From NCBI GenBank assembly GCA_964645285.1, contig CAZYDR010000074.1, positions 1-18,164 on the forward strand: a stretch of 18,164 nucleotides of DNA, read 5' to 3'. The position numbers were made by a program, and so were the translations under genes. The DNA comes from JAYZAP01 sp964645285 (lineage in GTDB: Bacteria > Pseudomonadota > Alphaproteobacteria > JAAXGF01). A model generated the notes under the pieces. That model searched no databases, had not been told where the DNA came from, and worked only from the letters and a program-made list of their open reading frames with translations. This document shows positions 1-7,399 of the stretch, in pieces (position 1 is the first letter of the stretch; each line of letters begins with the position of its first letter).

Positions 1-1742
1 GGACGGCATCCCGGCGGCGGTTCGGCCGCCTTCTGGCACAGGTTGATGCGCCGTTCCGAGCTTATGTAAACACCCTCGACCTCGCCCCAGGTGGCGGCCG
101 GGAAGATGACGTCGGCATAGAGGTTGTTGGGCGCGTGGCGGTAAATCTCCTGAACCACGTTGAAGGTCTTGGAGATTGCCGGGCGTACCAGATTGTACTG
201 GTCGGGCAAATCGATGTGGGTGGCGTAGACAAAAAAGAACGCTTTCACGTCGCCTTTCAGGGCGCGCTCCATCATGCCTATCGCATAGCCTGGATTCTTG
301 GCGTTCATGGCGTCGATCAGGTTCTGCTCGGGCACCCCCCAGGCGGCCGCTATTTTGGCCCGGTGGGCGTCGTCGGTCAGTGCCATGTTGAACGGCAGAC
401 GTCCAGTCAGACCGCCGGTGAAGCGCTCGCCCATGGCGTTGGGCTGGCCGGTCATGGAGAACGGCCCGCAGCCGGGCTTGGCCATATTGCCGGTCAGAGT
501 CAGCAGGTTGATGATCGAGATGACGTTGTGCTGGCCGTGGACATGCTGGTTGTAGCCGATGCCCCACATGATGATGACGCCGCCATAGCCGCCCTTCTGG
601 GAGCCCTTGGCGCGGGCCAGCCGCTTGCGCGTGGCATCGGCGAACAGGCCGGCGACGTGACGAATGAGCTCGGGCGAGACGCTGTGATTGGGTCCGCCCA
701 TGCGGTCCTGAACCTGCTCCGGACTGTAGTCGGCGAGGACGCTGTCTACGTACTCCTTCCAACCGTTGGCGTGTTCTGTGATGAACTCCCAGTCGATGAC
801 GTCGTCATGGTCCTTCAGGAGGACGTGGGCGATGGCGTTGAGGAAGCTGATGTCGCCGTTCAGGATAGGCACGTGAACGGTGTTGTCGGGGTTGATGTCC
901 TCATAGCCCATGATCGTGCCGGTGCGCCGTGGATCGACCACTACCGTCGGGATATTTTTCTTCTTTTTATGGTCTGCGGCACGCCAGAAGACGATCGGAT
1001 GGGATTCCCGGGCGTTGTGTCCGAAGTGCATGATCATGTCGCTGATCTCGATGTCTTCGTAGGCCAAAGGCGGCGTGTCCGATCCTAGGGTGGCGAAATA
1101 GCCGGTCACCGCCGAGGTCATGCACATGCGGGCATTGGCTTCGATGGTGTTGGAAGCGAGAACACCCTTCATGAAGAGGTTCTCGAGATACTGCCCCTCC
1201 ATGGTGAGCTGCCCGGAACCGTAGAGGCCGATCGAGTTGCCCCCGTAGGTCTGCACAAGATGAGCGATCTTGTGATCGACCATTTCGGAGGCGCCTTCAT
1301 AGGACACGCGCACGAAGTGTTCTTCGTCAAACGAGCCCTTGGTCTCCGAGGTGAACTCGAGGTCGCCATGGCCGGGTTTGTCCCATTCCTCCCAGACGTC
1401 CTTGCGCACGTAGGAGTTACCCTCCATGCGATCGACATACATGGGCTCGGCCGCGGTCAGGCCCTTGATGCACTGCAGGCCGTAATTGGTCGGATGATCC
1501 TTGTCCGGCCGCATGGAGACGATCTTGCCGTTCTCGACCTGAATGATGGTGCCGCAGCCAACCCCGCAATAGGGGCACTGGGCAATGGCGGTTGTGCGGT
1601 TCTCCTCACTCTCCTGAGCCTCGGCCGAGGCCACTTCGAGTTCGGGGTTGTCACCGACCATCAGGCCGGCGCCGGCGGCGGACACGAAGGCGCTACTCTT
1701 CATGAAGTCGCGCCGTGAAAAGGCGTTCTTAATGCGTTTCAT
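1..1742 (-). CDS. napA: NapA-like periplasmic molybdopterin oxidoreductase (nitrate reductase type), C-terminus cut by window edge
   Basis: This is the N-terminal ~580 residues of a Mo-bisMGD enzyme. It begins with a twin-arginine signal (SRRDFMKSSAF, residues 9-19). A [4Fe-4S] motif follows as CPYCGVGCG at residues 56-64, with the fourth Cys at 91 in GLQCIKGL, next to the Lys (93) typical of the family. Cys207 in NARMCMTSAVTGY matches the Mo-ligating Cys of NapA/NasA enzymes. Further on, GPFSMTGQPNAMG is a recognisable NapA/NasA block. NapA proteins are usually about 830 residues, so roughly 250 lie beyond the left edge. The ATG at 1742 has an AGGAGG site overlapping the stop codon of the upstream cytochrome gene, so the two are co-translated. 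The Tat signal and the c-type cytochrome neighbours argue for a periplasmic rather than an assimilatory enzyme. Nitrate as substrate is inferred from family resemblance; another oxyanion is possible. Confidence 0.82.
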   Translation of the reverse strand, partial: MKRIKNAFSRRDFMKSSAFVSAAGAGLMVGDNPELEVASAEAQESEENRTTAIAQCPYCGVGCGTIIQVENGKIVSMRPDKDHPTNYGLQCIKGLTAAEPMYVDRMEGNSYVRKDVWEEWDKPGHGDLEFTSETKGSFDEEHFVRVSYEGASEMVDHKIAHLVQTYGGNSIGLYGSGQLTMEGQYLENLFMKGVLASNTIEANARMCMTSAVTGYFATLGSDTPPLAYEDIEISDMIMHFGHNARESHPIVFWRAADHKKKKNIPTVVVDPRRTGTIMGYEDINPDNTVHVPILNGDISFLNAIAHVLLKDHDDVIDWEFITEHANGWKEYVDSVLADYSPEQVQDRMGGPNHSVSPELIRHVAGLFADATRKRLARAKGSQKGGYGGVIIMWGIGYNQHVHGQHNVISIINLLTLTGNMAKPGCGPFSMTGQPNAMGERFTGGLTGRLPFNMALTDDAHRAKIAAAWGVPEQNLIDAMNAKNPGYAIGMMERALKGDVKAFFFVYATHIDLPDQYNLVRPAISKTFNVVQEIYRHAPNNLYADVIFPAATWGEVEGVYISSERRINLCQKAAEPPPGCR

Positions 1743-1753
1743 GGGTCTGCCTC

Positions 1754-2410
1754 CTAGTCCTGCGCCAAGCTGCGCAGATAAACGATGATGTCGTCGATTT
1801 CCTGGTCGGAAAGATTGGCCAGGCCGGTCGGCCCCTGGAACGCCAACATGCGGGTATTCGAGCGGCCATACCGGATGGTCTCGCGGATAAAACCGTCGGA
1901 GACCTTGCTCAGGAAGCCCGGCAGGCCGACTGCGGTGCCGGTGCCGCCGGCCTCGTAGCCATCGCCGGCTAGGCCGTGGCAGGTCGAACAGATGTAGTCG
2001 TACCACTGCTTGCCAAGCCGCGGGTCGCCATGGGCGTCGGGCTGGGCGTCGACTTCCTCGGCACGGTTCGGCAGCATAGCGTGGGAGCGCAGGAAGGCGG
2101 TGATGGCGCGGACGTTTTTGCGCCCGAGATGGGAGAAGGGCGGCATGCCGGTGTCTTCACGGCCATCGCGGATAGTGGCCATGAGGAACTTGTCCGACGC
2201 GATGCTCAAGAGTTCCGGATTGATTAGCGATGGCGCTGTACCCGGCTTGCCAATAGCATCGGCCTGATGGCAGATCTCACAATTTTCGACAAATTGTTTT
2301 TCGCCAATTTTGAGCATTTCCGGTGTTGGCGTATCGGCAAGGCTGTTTTTGCCGAATGCGAACCAGATCAGTCCCATCAGTGCGAAGACGACGCATCTCT
2401 GTGCCAACAT
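1754..2410 (-). CDS. Periplasmic diheme cytochrome c (two class I domains)
   Basis: This 218-residue protein has an N-terminal signal peptide (hydrophobic residues 7-20, likely cleavage near SLA-DT at 25). Two tandem class I cytochrome c domains follow, with heme sites CEICH (44-48) and CSTCH (141-145). Probable axial Met ligands are Met89 in GMPPF and Met188 in TRMLAF. The two-domain layout resembles cytochrome c4-like electron carriers rather than the bis-His NapB subunit. It lies between the napC-like gene and napA, 11 bp from the latter, and has a good AAGGAGG ribosome site before the ATG. I infer that it carries electrons from the membrane pentaheme cytochrome to the NapA-like enzyme in the periplasm, possibly in place of NapB. 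The exact redox partner cannot be read from the sequence. Confidence 0.85.
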   Translation of the reverse strand: MLAQRCVVFALMGLIWFAFGKNSLADTPTPEMLKIGEKQFVENCEICHQADAIGKPGTAPSLINPELLSIASDKFLMATIRDGREDTGMPPFSHLGRKNVRAITAFLRSHAMLPNRAEEVDAQPDAHGDPRLGKQWYDYICSTCHGLAGDGYEAGGTGTAVGLPGFLSKVSDGFIRETIRYGRSNTRMLAFQGPTGLANLSDQEIDDIIVYLRSLAQD

Positions 2411-2475
2411 GGTGTCCTCCTTCCAGTCATCAATTCGTTCGTAACGAAATTCTCAGCCTACTTAAGCTTTGATCG

Positions 2476-3141
2476 CTACCAATCCTCGCCTTCAGGCGGA
2501 TCGACCATGTCCTCATGGCATAATCGGCATTCGATCTTTTCATTCTCTATTCGGTCATGCAACTCATCCATGAAAGAATTATTATCAAAACCTCGCGGTA
2601 AGCTGTGTGCGATACCCTTGTGGCAATCGATGCAGGTATTGCCCCATTCTACTGCCAGCGAATGCATCAGGCCGGCCTGGGTGGTTTGGGATTCTTCGGT
2701 CATGAACTCCATGCTATGACAATTTCGACATTCTCGCGAGTCCGTCGCCTTCATGCTCTGCCACACGAACTGCGCCAACGAGGCTCGCTTGGCCTCGAAT
2801 TTTTCCCGCGTGTCGATCGAACCTACTAGCCAATGGAATAACTCGTTGGTTGCGCGAACCTTACGCGTCACTTTGTGAACCCAGTTCCGGGGAACATGGC
2901 AATCGGGACAGGAAGCACGGATGCCGGTGCGGTTATGGCGATGAACCGTAGTCAAATACTCCTTAAAGACATTGTCTTTCATGACATGGCACGAGATGCA
3001 GAAAGTCTCTGTGTTGGTCAGTTCCAGGCTCCAGTTAAAGCCACCCCAGAATATGGTTCCGGCCACAAACACGACGGACAGTCCGGCCGCCGGATACAAC
3101 AGGACAACCCCGCGCAACTTTCCCCAGAATCGTGTCACCAT
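2476..3141 (-). CDS. napC: NapC/NirT-family membrane-anchored multiheme cytochrome c with five heme sites
   Basis: This 221-residue protein has one N-terminal transmembrane anchor (about residues 11-33) and a periplasmic heme domain. Heme-binding CXXCH motifs are CISCH (48-52, followed by Val-Met as in NapC/NrfH), CPDCH (78-82), CRNCH (138-142), CIDCH (170-174) and an extra CRLCH (205-209) in the last 20 residues. NapC/NrfH proteins oxidise menaquinol or ubiquinol and pass electrons to periplasmic reductases; they normally bind four hemes. The fifth site is a short C-terminal extension, not the large extra domain of TorC. It is the first gene of the cluster napC-cytochrome c-napA, with 65 bp before the next gene. 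A GGAGAGGG-like ribosome site precedes the ATG. Membership of the NapC/NirT family is secure; the precise name napC is by context. Confidence 0.85.
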   Translation of the reverse strand: MVTRFWGKLRGVVLLYPAAGLSVVFVAGTIFWGGFNWSLELTNTETFCISCHVMKDNVFKEYLTTVHRHNRTGIRASCPDCHVPRNWVHKVTRKVRATNELFHWLVGSIDTREKFEAKRASLAQFVWQSMKATDSRECRNCHSMEFMTEESQTTQAGLMHSLAVEWGNTCIDCHKGIAHSLPRGFDNNSFMDELHDRIENEKIECRLCHEDMVDPPEGEDW

Positions 3142-3411
3142 CGTTTTCCCTCTCCGCGAATTGGGTTGATGTGGCGATCAGGGCGCAATGGCGACGCCCG
3201 GTATCTGTGCCAGACTATAGTAACCAGTACGTGAAGACGATCTGTGAATTTGATTGCGGCGCCGACCAGGCCAAATGCTCTAGCGAACGAGATTCTTGGT
3301 CGAGCCGCGACAGATGGATTCGACCCGATGAAGCGCCTCAATCTGACCTATATGCGTCAGGGATGGATGCGGGAGCATTATGGCGCTCCACTTCGATGGA
3401 ATGAAGTAGAA
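3142..3411. other. Intergenic region upstream of the napC-like gene
   Basis: About 270 bp separate the aminotransferase stop from the napC-like start, both genes on the minus strand. It should hold the promoter of the cytochrome/NapA cluster. A -10-like TACTATA reads leftward at 3216-3222, but I see no convincing -35 at the right distance. No coding region with family resemblance is visible. Confidence 0.4.
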
Positions 3412-4587
3412 TCAGGCACTTGCCTGACTGGCGAGATAATCAATCGCCGCATCAACGCCACCTTTCGCGTTGTCCATGCCGAACATGCGCAGGCCCATTT
3501 CAACGCCTGAAAGGGCGCCGGCCAATGTCAGATCGTTGAAATGACCAAGGTGCCCAATACGGAACACCTTTCCCGCCACCTTGCCGAGACCGGTGCCGAG
3601 CGACATATCGAATTTTTCCAAGATCAATTTACGCAAGGCATCCGCGTCATGGCCGCCGGGAACCATCACGGTGGTCAGCACCGGTGAGTATTCCTCCGGG
3701 TTGGCGCAGAGATTCTCAAGGCCCCACGCCGCGACCGCGCGCCGGGTCGCCTCGCCGTGGCGGGCATGGCGGGCAAAAACATTGTCCAGTCCTTCCTCGT
3801 GCAGCATGGCGATGGCCTCTTTCAGGCCGTAAAGCAGATTGGTCGCCGGCGTATAGGGGAAAACGCCCTTGGCGTTCTGTTCAAGCATTTCGTCCCAGCG
3901 CCAATAGGACCGGGGCATGCCGCCGGTTTCGGATATTTCGATGGCGCGGTCACTGACCGCGACAAAGCTCAATCCCGGCGGCAGCATAAGTCCCTTTTGC
4001 GAACCCGATACGGTGACATCGACCTTCCATTCATCGTGGCGGTAATCAGCGGAGGCCAGCGAGGAAATCGTATCGACCATATAGAGCGCGGGATGACCGG
4101 TTCGATCGATGGCGTCACGAATCTGCCTGATGCGCGACAGGGACCCGGTGGATGTTTCGTTATGAACGACGCAGACGGCCTTGATGTCCTGCCCGCCGTC
4201 GGTGGTGAGCCGTTCTTCGACACGGGCCGGGTCGGCGCCCCGGCGCCAATCACCGGGAATGATTTCGACATCGAGACTGAGCCGTTCCGCAAGCCGCGCC
4301 CAGAGGGTCGAAAAATGACCGGTTTCACACATCAGAACCTTGTCTTTGGCCTGAAGAACATTCACCAACGCGGATTCCCAGGCTCCGGTGCCCGAGGCGG
4401 AAAATATGATGACGGGATTCGTCGTCTTAAAGATGGTTTTGAGGCCGCCAAGGACCGCCAGGCCAAGGGCAACAAATTCGGGGCCCCGGTGATCGATGGT
4501 CGGGCTATCGATCGCGCGCAGCACCCGGTCCGGAACGTTGGTTGGCCCCGGAATCTGCAAAAAATGTCGGCCCGTATGAACGCCCAT
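3412..4587 (-). CDS. PLP-dependent class V aminotransferase, serine/alanine/aspartate-glyoxylate type
   Basis: This 391-residue protein matches full-length members of the class V aminotransferase family that use glyoxylate as amino acceptor (SgaA, AGXT and BhcA relatives). It opens with the hallmark IPGPTNVPDRV block. It shows SASGTGAWE (63-71) for phosphate binding, Asp172 in VDTISS for the pyridine nitrogen, and the Schiff-base Lys198 in SGSQKGLMLPPG. GTGLGKVAGKVFRIGHLGH near the C-terminus is also typical. Such enzymes make glycine from glyoxylate, with serine, alanine or aspartate as donor, in the serine cycle, photorespiration or the beta-hydroxyaspartate cycle. The donor cannot be decided from the sequence, so no symbol is given. 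The ATG at 4587 has a GGGAGA ribosome site about 8 bases upstream. It is probably transcribed alone, since 270 bp follow before the napC-like gene. Confidence 0.88.
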   Translation of the reverse strand: MGVHTGRHFLQIPGPTNVPDRVLRAIDSPTIDHRGPEFVALGLAVLGGLKTIFKTTNPVIIFSASGTGAWESALVNVLQAKDKVLMCETGHFSTLWARLAERLSLDVEIIPGDWRRGADPARVEERLTTDGGQDIKAVCVVHNETSTGSLSRIRQIRDAIDRTGHPALYMVDTISSLASADYRHDEWKVDVTVSGSQKGLMLPPGLSFVAVSDRAIEISETGGMPRSYWRWDEMLEQNAKGVFPYTPATNLLYGLKEAIAMLHEEGLDNVFARHARHGEATRRAVAAWGLENLCANPEEYSPVLTTVMVPGGHDADALRKLILEKFDMSLGTGLGKVAGKVFRIGHLGHFNDLTLAGALSGVEMGLRMFGMDNAKGGVDAAIDYLASQASA

Positions 4588-4667
4588 GATCGGCGATCTC
4601 TCCCGGCTTTGGCGCGGGCAGCGGCATTGAAGGCGGTTTATCGCCGCCGCCCATTTTGGTTGTTTGC

Positions 4668-4696
4668 ATTATGTATTCAAAGCTACGCCACATCAA
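4668..4696 (-). promoter_or_regulatory. Putative sigma-70-type promoter of the aminotransferase gene
   Basis: Reading leftward, TTGATG (4696-4691) and CATAAT (4673-4668) are separated by exactly 17 bp, giving 4/6 and 5/6 matches to the sigma-70 consensus. Transcription would start near 4661 and leave a leader of about 75 bases before the aminotransferase ATG. This is pattern matching only. Confidence 0.45.
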
Positions 4697-4802
4697 TTCA
4701 CACAGGACCGCCAAGGCGCCATCGACGTATAGTTTGAGGTCGTCTTGGAAAAGCCGGATAGGTTGTTCCGGCTCATCCGCCTTGTGTTTCCGCCCGTTTC
4801 GC

Positions 4803-4831
4803 CTAACACTGCTAAACTAGGAAACCATAAT
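4803..4831 (+). promoter_or_regulatory. Putative promoter of the oligopeptide-type ABC ATPase gene
   Basis: CTAACA (4803-4808) and CATAAT (4826-4831) lie 17 bp apart in the divergent intergenic region, about 70 bp upstream of the GTG start at 4899. The -35 is weak (4/6). Apart from the two promoter candidates and a short ORF at 4873-4902, nothing else stands out in the 4588-4898 interval. Confidence 0.3.
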
Positions 4832-4898
4832 ACATCGCGTGGCAATGATTCCGGGGGATAGTCGTGGTCACGATGAAGGGGAAGGTTTCAGGTAAACT

Positions 4899-5462
4899 GT
4901 GACAGTTTTATCCGAAAATCTTGACGACATATTGCTGGACGTCCGCAATCTGAAAATGCATTTTCCGATCACCAAGGGGATGCTGTTTCAGCAGCATGTT
5001 GGCGACGTGAAGGCGGTTGATGACGTCAGCTTCACAATTCGCAAGGGCGAAGTGCTCGGGCTGGTTGGCGAATCGGGCTGTGGCAAGACCACGGTCGCGC
5101 GCTGCATCCTCNNNNNNNNNNGCATCCTCAAGCTTCTTGATCCCACCAGCGGACAGATCATCTTTGATGGTGAGGATACCGAGGGTCTCGACAAGCGCAA
5201 CCGGTTGGTCTTCCGCCGCCGTATTCAGGCGATCTTTCAGGACCCCTATTTGTCGCTCAACCCGCGCATGAAGGTCCGCGATATCGTTGGCGAACCGCTT
5301 TATATTCACAATGTTCTGCCAAATTCGGCGGCCATCTCCAGCCGGGTCAGCGAGTTGCTCAACGTCTGCGGCCTGCCGCGCGGCCTATCCGGTCGCTATC
5401 CCCACGAAATGAGCGGTGGCCAACGCCAAAGGGTGGGCATCGCCCGGGCTCTGGCGCTTAGC
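4899..5462 (+). pseudogene. Oligopeptide/dipeptide-type ABC transporter ATP-binding protein (OppF/DppF family), truncated
   Basis: The translation from GTG 4899 matches the N-terminal half of peptide-importer ATPases. Walker A is GESGCGKTT (57-65), the Q-loop region is IFQDPYLSLNPRM, and the signature is MSGGQRQRVGIARALALS. Homology then stops: the Walker B and H-loop region expected next is absent. The frame stays open to 5960 only by reading antisense through the neighbouring gene. The 10-N gap falls just after Walker A. Joining the 8-bp overlap on either side restores ARCILKLLDPTSG, as expected for the family, so the gap itself is not a mutation. A nine-codon ORF (ATG 4873, TGA 4900-4902) overlaps the GTG start as GTGA and could be a leader. 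No permease or binding-protein genes are nearby. Whether the truncation is biological or a misjoin cannot be told here. Confidence 0.7.
5112..5121. other. Assembly gap (10 N) flanked by an 8-bp duplication
   Basis: GCATCCTC occurs immediately before (5104-5111) and after (5122-5129) the Ns. Removing the Ns and one copy deletes 18 bases, keeps the frame, and restores a normal ABC ATPase sequence. The two contigs therefore probably abut or overlap, and no real sequence is missing. Confidence 0.85.
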
Positions 5463-5509
5463 AACTCATTGACGCAACAAGTTAACTCAAATTTCAAACG
5501 CCAATACAC
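5463..5509. other. Short AT-rich junction segment between the truncated ABC gene and the secretion locus
   Basis: These 47 bases differ in composition from both sides. They contain AACTCA twice (5463-5468 and 5484-5489) and a GTTAAC palindrome (5481-5486). No insertion-sequence end, attachment site or terminator hairpin with a T-run is recognisable. It is the place where homology to the peptide-importer ATPase ends. Confidence 0.5.
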
Positions 5510-7282
5510 CTACTGTGGTGAGAACTCCGGGCCAAGGCCGCCGGCGGGGGTGACCGCCGCGCCGAGGCGCATCTCGACCAACGCGGTGGCGAGTCGGCTG
5601 AGCGCCCGTGCCCGGAGCCAGGGCGTGGTCATCGCCTCGGCGTACTCGAGCGTGCGGTCGAACAATGCCCGGGCGCCCGATTCGTCTCCGGCCCTCGACC
5701 GCGCCACGGCGATGTCGCTGAGCAGCCACAGGCGACCGAGAGGGTCCTCGATCATGTCGGTCGCCGCCAGTGCCAGTGCCGCGCTCCGTTGCGCCGCCGC
5801 CTTGTCGCCGAAGCGCGCCTGCGCCGCCGACGCCGTCCACAGGGTACGGGCGCGCAACGCCTTGTCGACGATTTGCTTCGAGAGTTCGAGCACATCGCCA
5901 ACGGTGCCTATTTCCGTCTCGGTCAGGGCGATGCGGCTGAGTGCGTACGCCCGGGCGTAGCCGTAGTTGATTTTGTCGATCGCCGCGCGCGCCCGGGCGA
6001 GGATGGACCGCGCCGCCGCCGTCGCCCCCGCGCGCGCCTGTACCAGGGCCACCTTGTCGAGCGCGACCACACGATGGTGGGTGTCCTCGATGGCTGCGAT
6101 GGTTTCCAGCGCCAGCGGCACGTCGCCGGTCTCGGCCTGGGCGACGGCGGCAAGGATGAGAACAGGCGTGCGGTGCCGGGCTTCGCCGATGTTTTCGACC
6201 ATCGCCAGGGCCTCATCGATCCGCCCGATCTCCGCCATGGCGGTAGCGACGCGGCTCAACGCGCGTGCTCGCCCGGCGGCGGTGTTGGCCGCGCCGGCCC
6301 GGTCGCGCGCCTCATTCAGGCTGGCGAACGCGCCCGCCGGATCGCCGCTCTTGGCCTGCACGACCGCGATCTCGCTAAGCAGGAACGCCTGCGGCTCTGG
6401 TTCGGCCACCGCCGCCGCGCGCAAGGCCCGTGAAAGCGTCGCTCGCGCCCCCGCCTCGTCGCCCGCCTCAAGTTGCGTCGCGGCGACGGCGTTGAGCGAC
6501 TCGGCGCGGACGCGCACGTCGGGAATCGCCCGTGCGATTGCGCGCGCGTTGTCGAAATTTCCCGTCTCGGCCTGGGCGCGCGCGATCCTGTTGAGCGCGG
6601 CGATTAACAAGCGCGGGTCGCCCATTCGGGCCGCGGTGGCGAGCGCCGCAGAGCCGTACCCGGCGGCGGCCTGGGCGACGGCGACGTCGCCGAGCGCCCA
6701 ATCGCGAAAATCGGCCTTGTTGACCTTGATGGCCGCGGCCAGCGCCCCGTCGAGGAGACACGCCGGTGTCGGCACCGCGAAGCACGAGGCACGGTCCGCC
6801 GCTTCTACACCCTTGCGTGGCGCGCGCGCGGAGGCGCCGGCGATGAGTGCGCGTGCGGGAGCGTGCGCCTCAAGGGCCCGCCGCGCGGCTGCGATCTGGT
6901 CCCGCCGCGCCGTCTCGAGGCGGCCGAGCAGACGCCGCCCTTCGACGGCCGCTGCGTCGAGGTCTTCGAATAATGTGCGCGACGGTACGCCATCGACCAG
7001 GAGCCCCGCCAGCCGCTGGTAGGCGCGAATGGCGTCGGTCGTCTCGGCGGTGACGCGGCCGTCGAGCGGCCCCCGGTACAGGCCGAGTTGCCTGAGCTGC
7101 CGCTGGATGGGAAGGATGCGCGACCGTTCGTCGAAGGCGGCGGTGGACGAATCGGCCGCCGTGGCGTCCACGGCAGCGAGCACGAAGACGTCGCGAATGC
7201 CATCCGCCCACGCCGTCACACCCGCGGTCACAGCTGCAGCGACCGCAACGACGGCGACTCCTCTTCGCGCCCGATCATGCAT
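5510..7282 (-). CDS. Exported protein with peptidoglycan-binding-like domain and TPR-like helical repeats
   Basis: From the ATG at 7282 the product is 590 residues. It has a clear signal peptide: basic RARR, a hydrophobic Ala/Val stretch, and likely cleavage after TAWA near residue 26. A PG_binding_1-like domain follows at about residues 55-105 (IQRQLRQLGLYRGPLDG, then TTDAIRAYQRLAGL). The rest is a long array of Ala-rich helix pairs in which a ALARIAxAQAxxGDxxxA-type pattern recurs about every 35-40 residues, as in TPR-like solenoids. It is the last gene of the exporter operon, about 120 bp (or 27 bp with the longer start) after the adaptor gene. A GTG at 7372 has a strong GGAGG site and would add 30 residues, but that stretch uses rare codons and puts the signal peptide inside. 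I infer an envelope accessory factor for the type I system; its exact role is unknown. Confidence 0.78.
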   Translation of the reverse strand: MHDRARRGVAVVAVAAAVTAGVTAWADGIRDVFVLAAVDATAADSSTAAFDERSRILPIQRQLRQLGLYRGPLDGRVTAETTDAIRAYQRLAGLLVDGVPSRTLFEDLDAAAVEGRRLLGRLETARRDQIAAARRALEAHAPARALIAGASARAPRKGVEAADRASCFAVPTPACLLDGALAAAIKVNKADFRDWALGDVAVAQAAAGYGSAALATAARMGDPRLLIAALNRIARAQAETGNFDNARAIARAIPDVRVRAESLNAVAATQLEAGDEAGARATLSRALRAAAVAEPEPQAFLLSEIAVVQAKSGDPAGAFASLNEARDRAGAANTAAGRARALSRVATAMAEIGRIDEALAMVENIGEARHRTPVLILAAVAQAETGDVPLALETIAAIEDTHHRVVALDKVALVQARAGATAAARSILARARAAIDKINYGYARAYALSRIALTETEIGTVGDVLELSKQIVDKALRARTLWTASAAQARFGDKAAAQRSAALALAATDMIEDPLGRLWLLSDIAVARSRAGDESGARALFDRTLEYAEAMTTPWLRARALSRLATALVEMRLGAAVTPAGGLGPEFSPQ

Positions 7283-7399
7283 AGGCAATAATATACCGTT
7301 TGGCTTCGAGTCATCCAGAAGATCAGAGCGTCGGCGCCGGGATTCTGCGCCTCGGCCGAGTCTCGTTCCCACCTATTCCTCCGATGCCGCCAGGCCGGG

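Noticed and set aside
135..1088. Long plus-strand ORF opposite napA
   Set aside because: The minus strand carries the conserved molybdoenzyme motifs. The plus-strand product has no family features and is a shadow of G+C-rich coding sequence.
3166..3181. FNR-like site TTGAT-N6-ATCAG upstream of the napC-like gene
   Set aside because: The spacer is six rather than four bases, the second half is imperfect, and it lies only about 25 bases before the start codon.
3412..3427. Inverted repeat TCAGGCA-CT-TGCCTGA at the aminotransferase stop as a terminator
   Set aside because: It lies within the last codons, its two-base loop is too short, and no T-run follows.
3757..4737. Long plus-strand ORF opposite the aminotransferase
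   Set aside because: It is antisense to a well conserved PLP enzyme and has no recognisable domain.
5463..5960. Continuation of the ABC ATPase frame to 5960
   Set aside because: After 5462 the translation lacks every expected ATPase motif and runs antisense to the helical-repeat gene.
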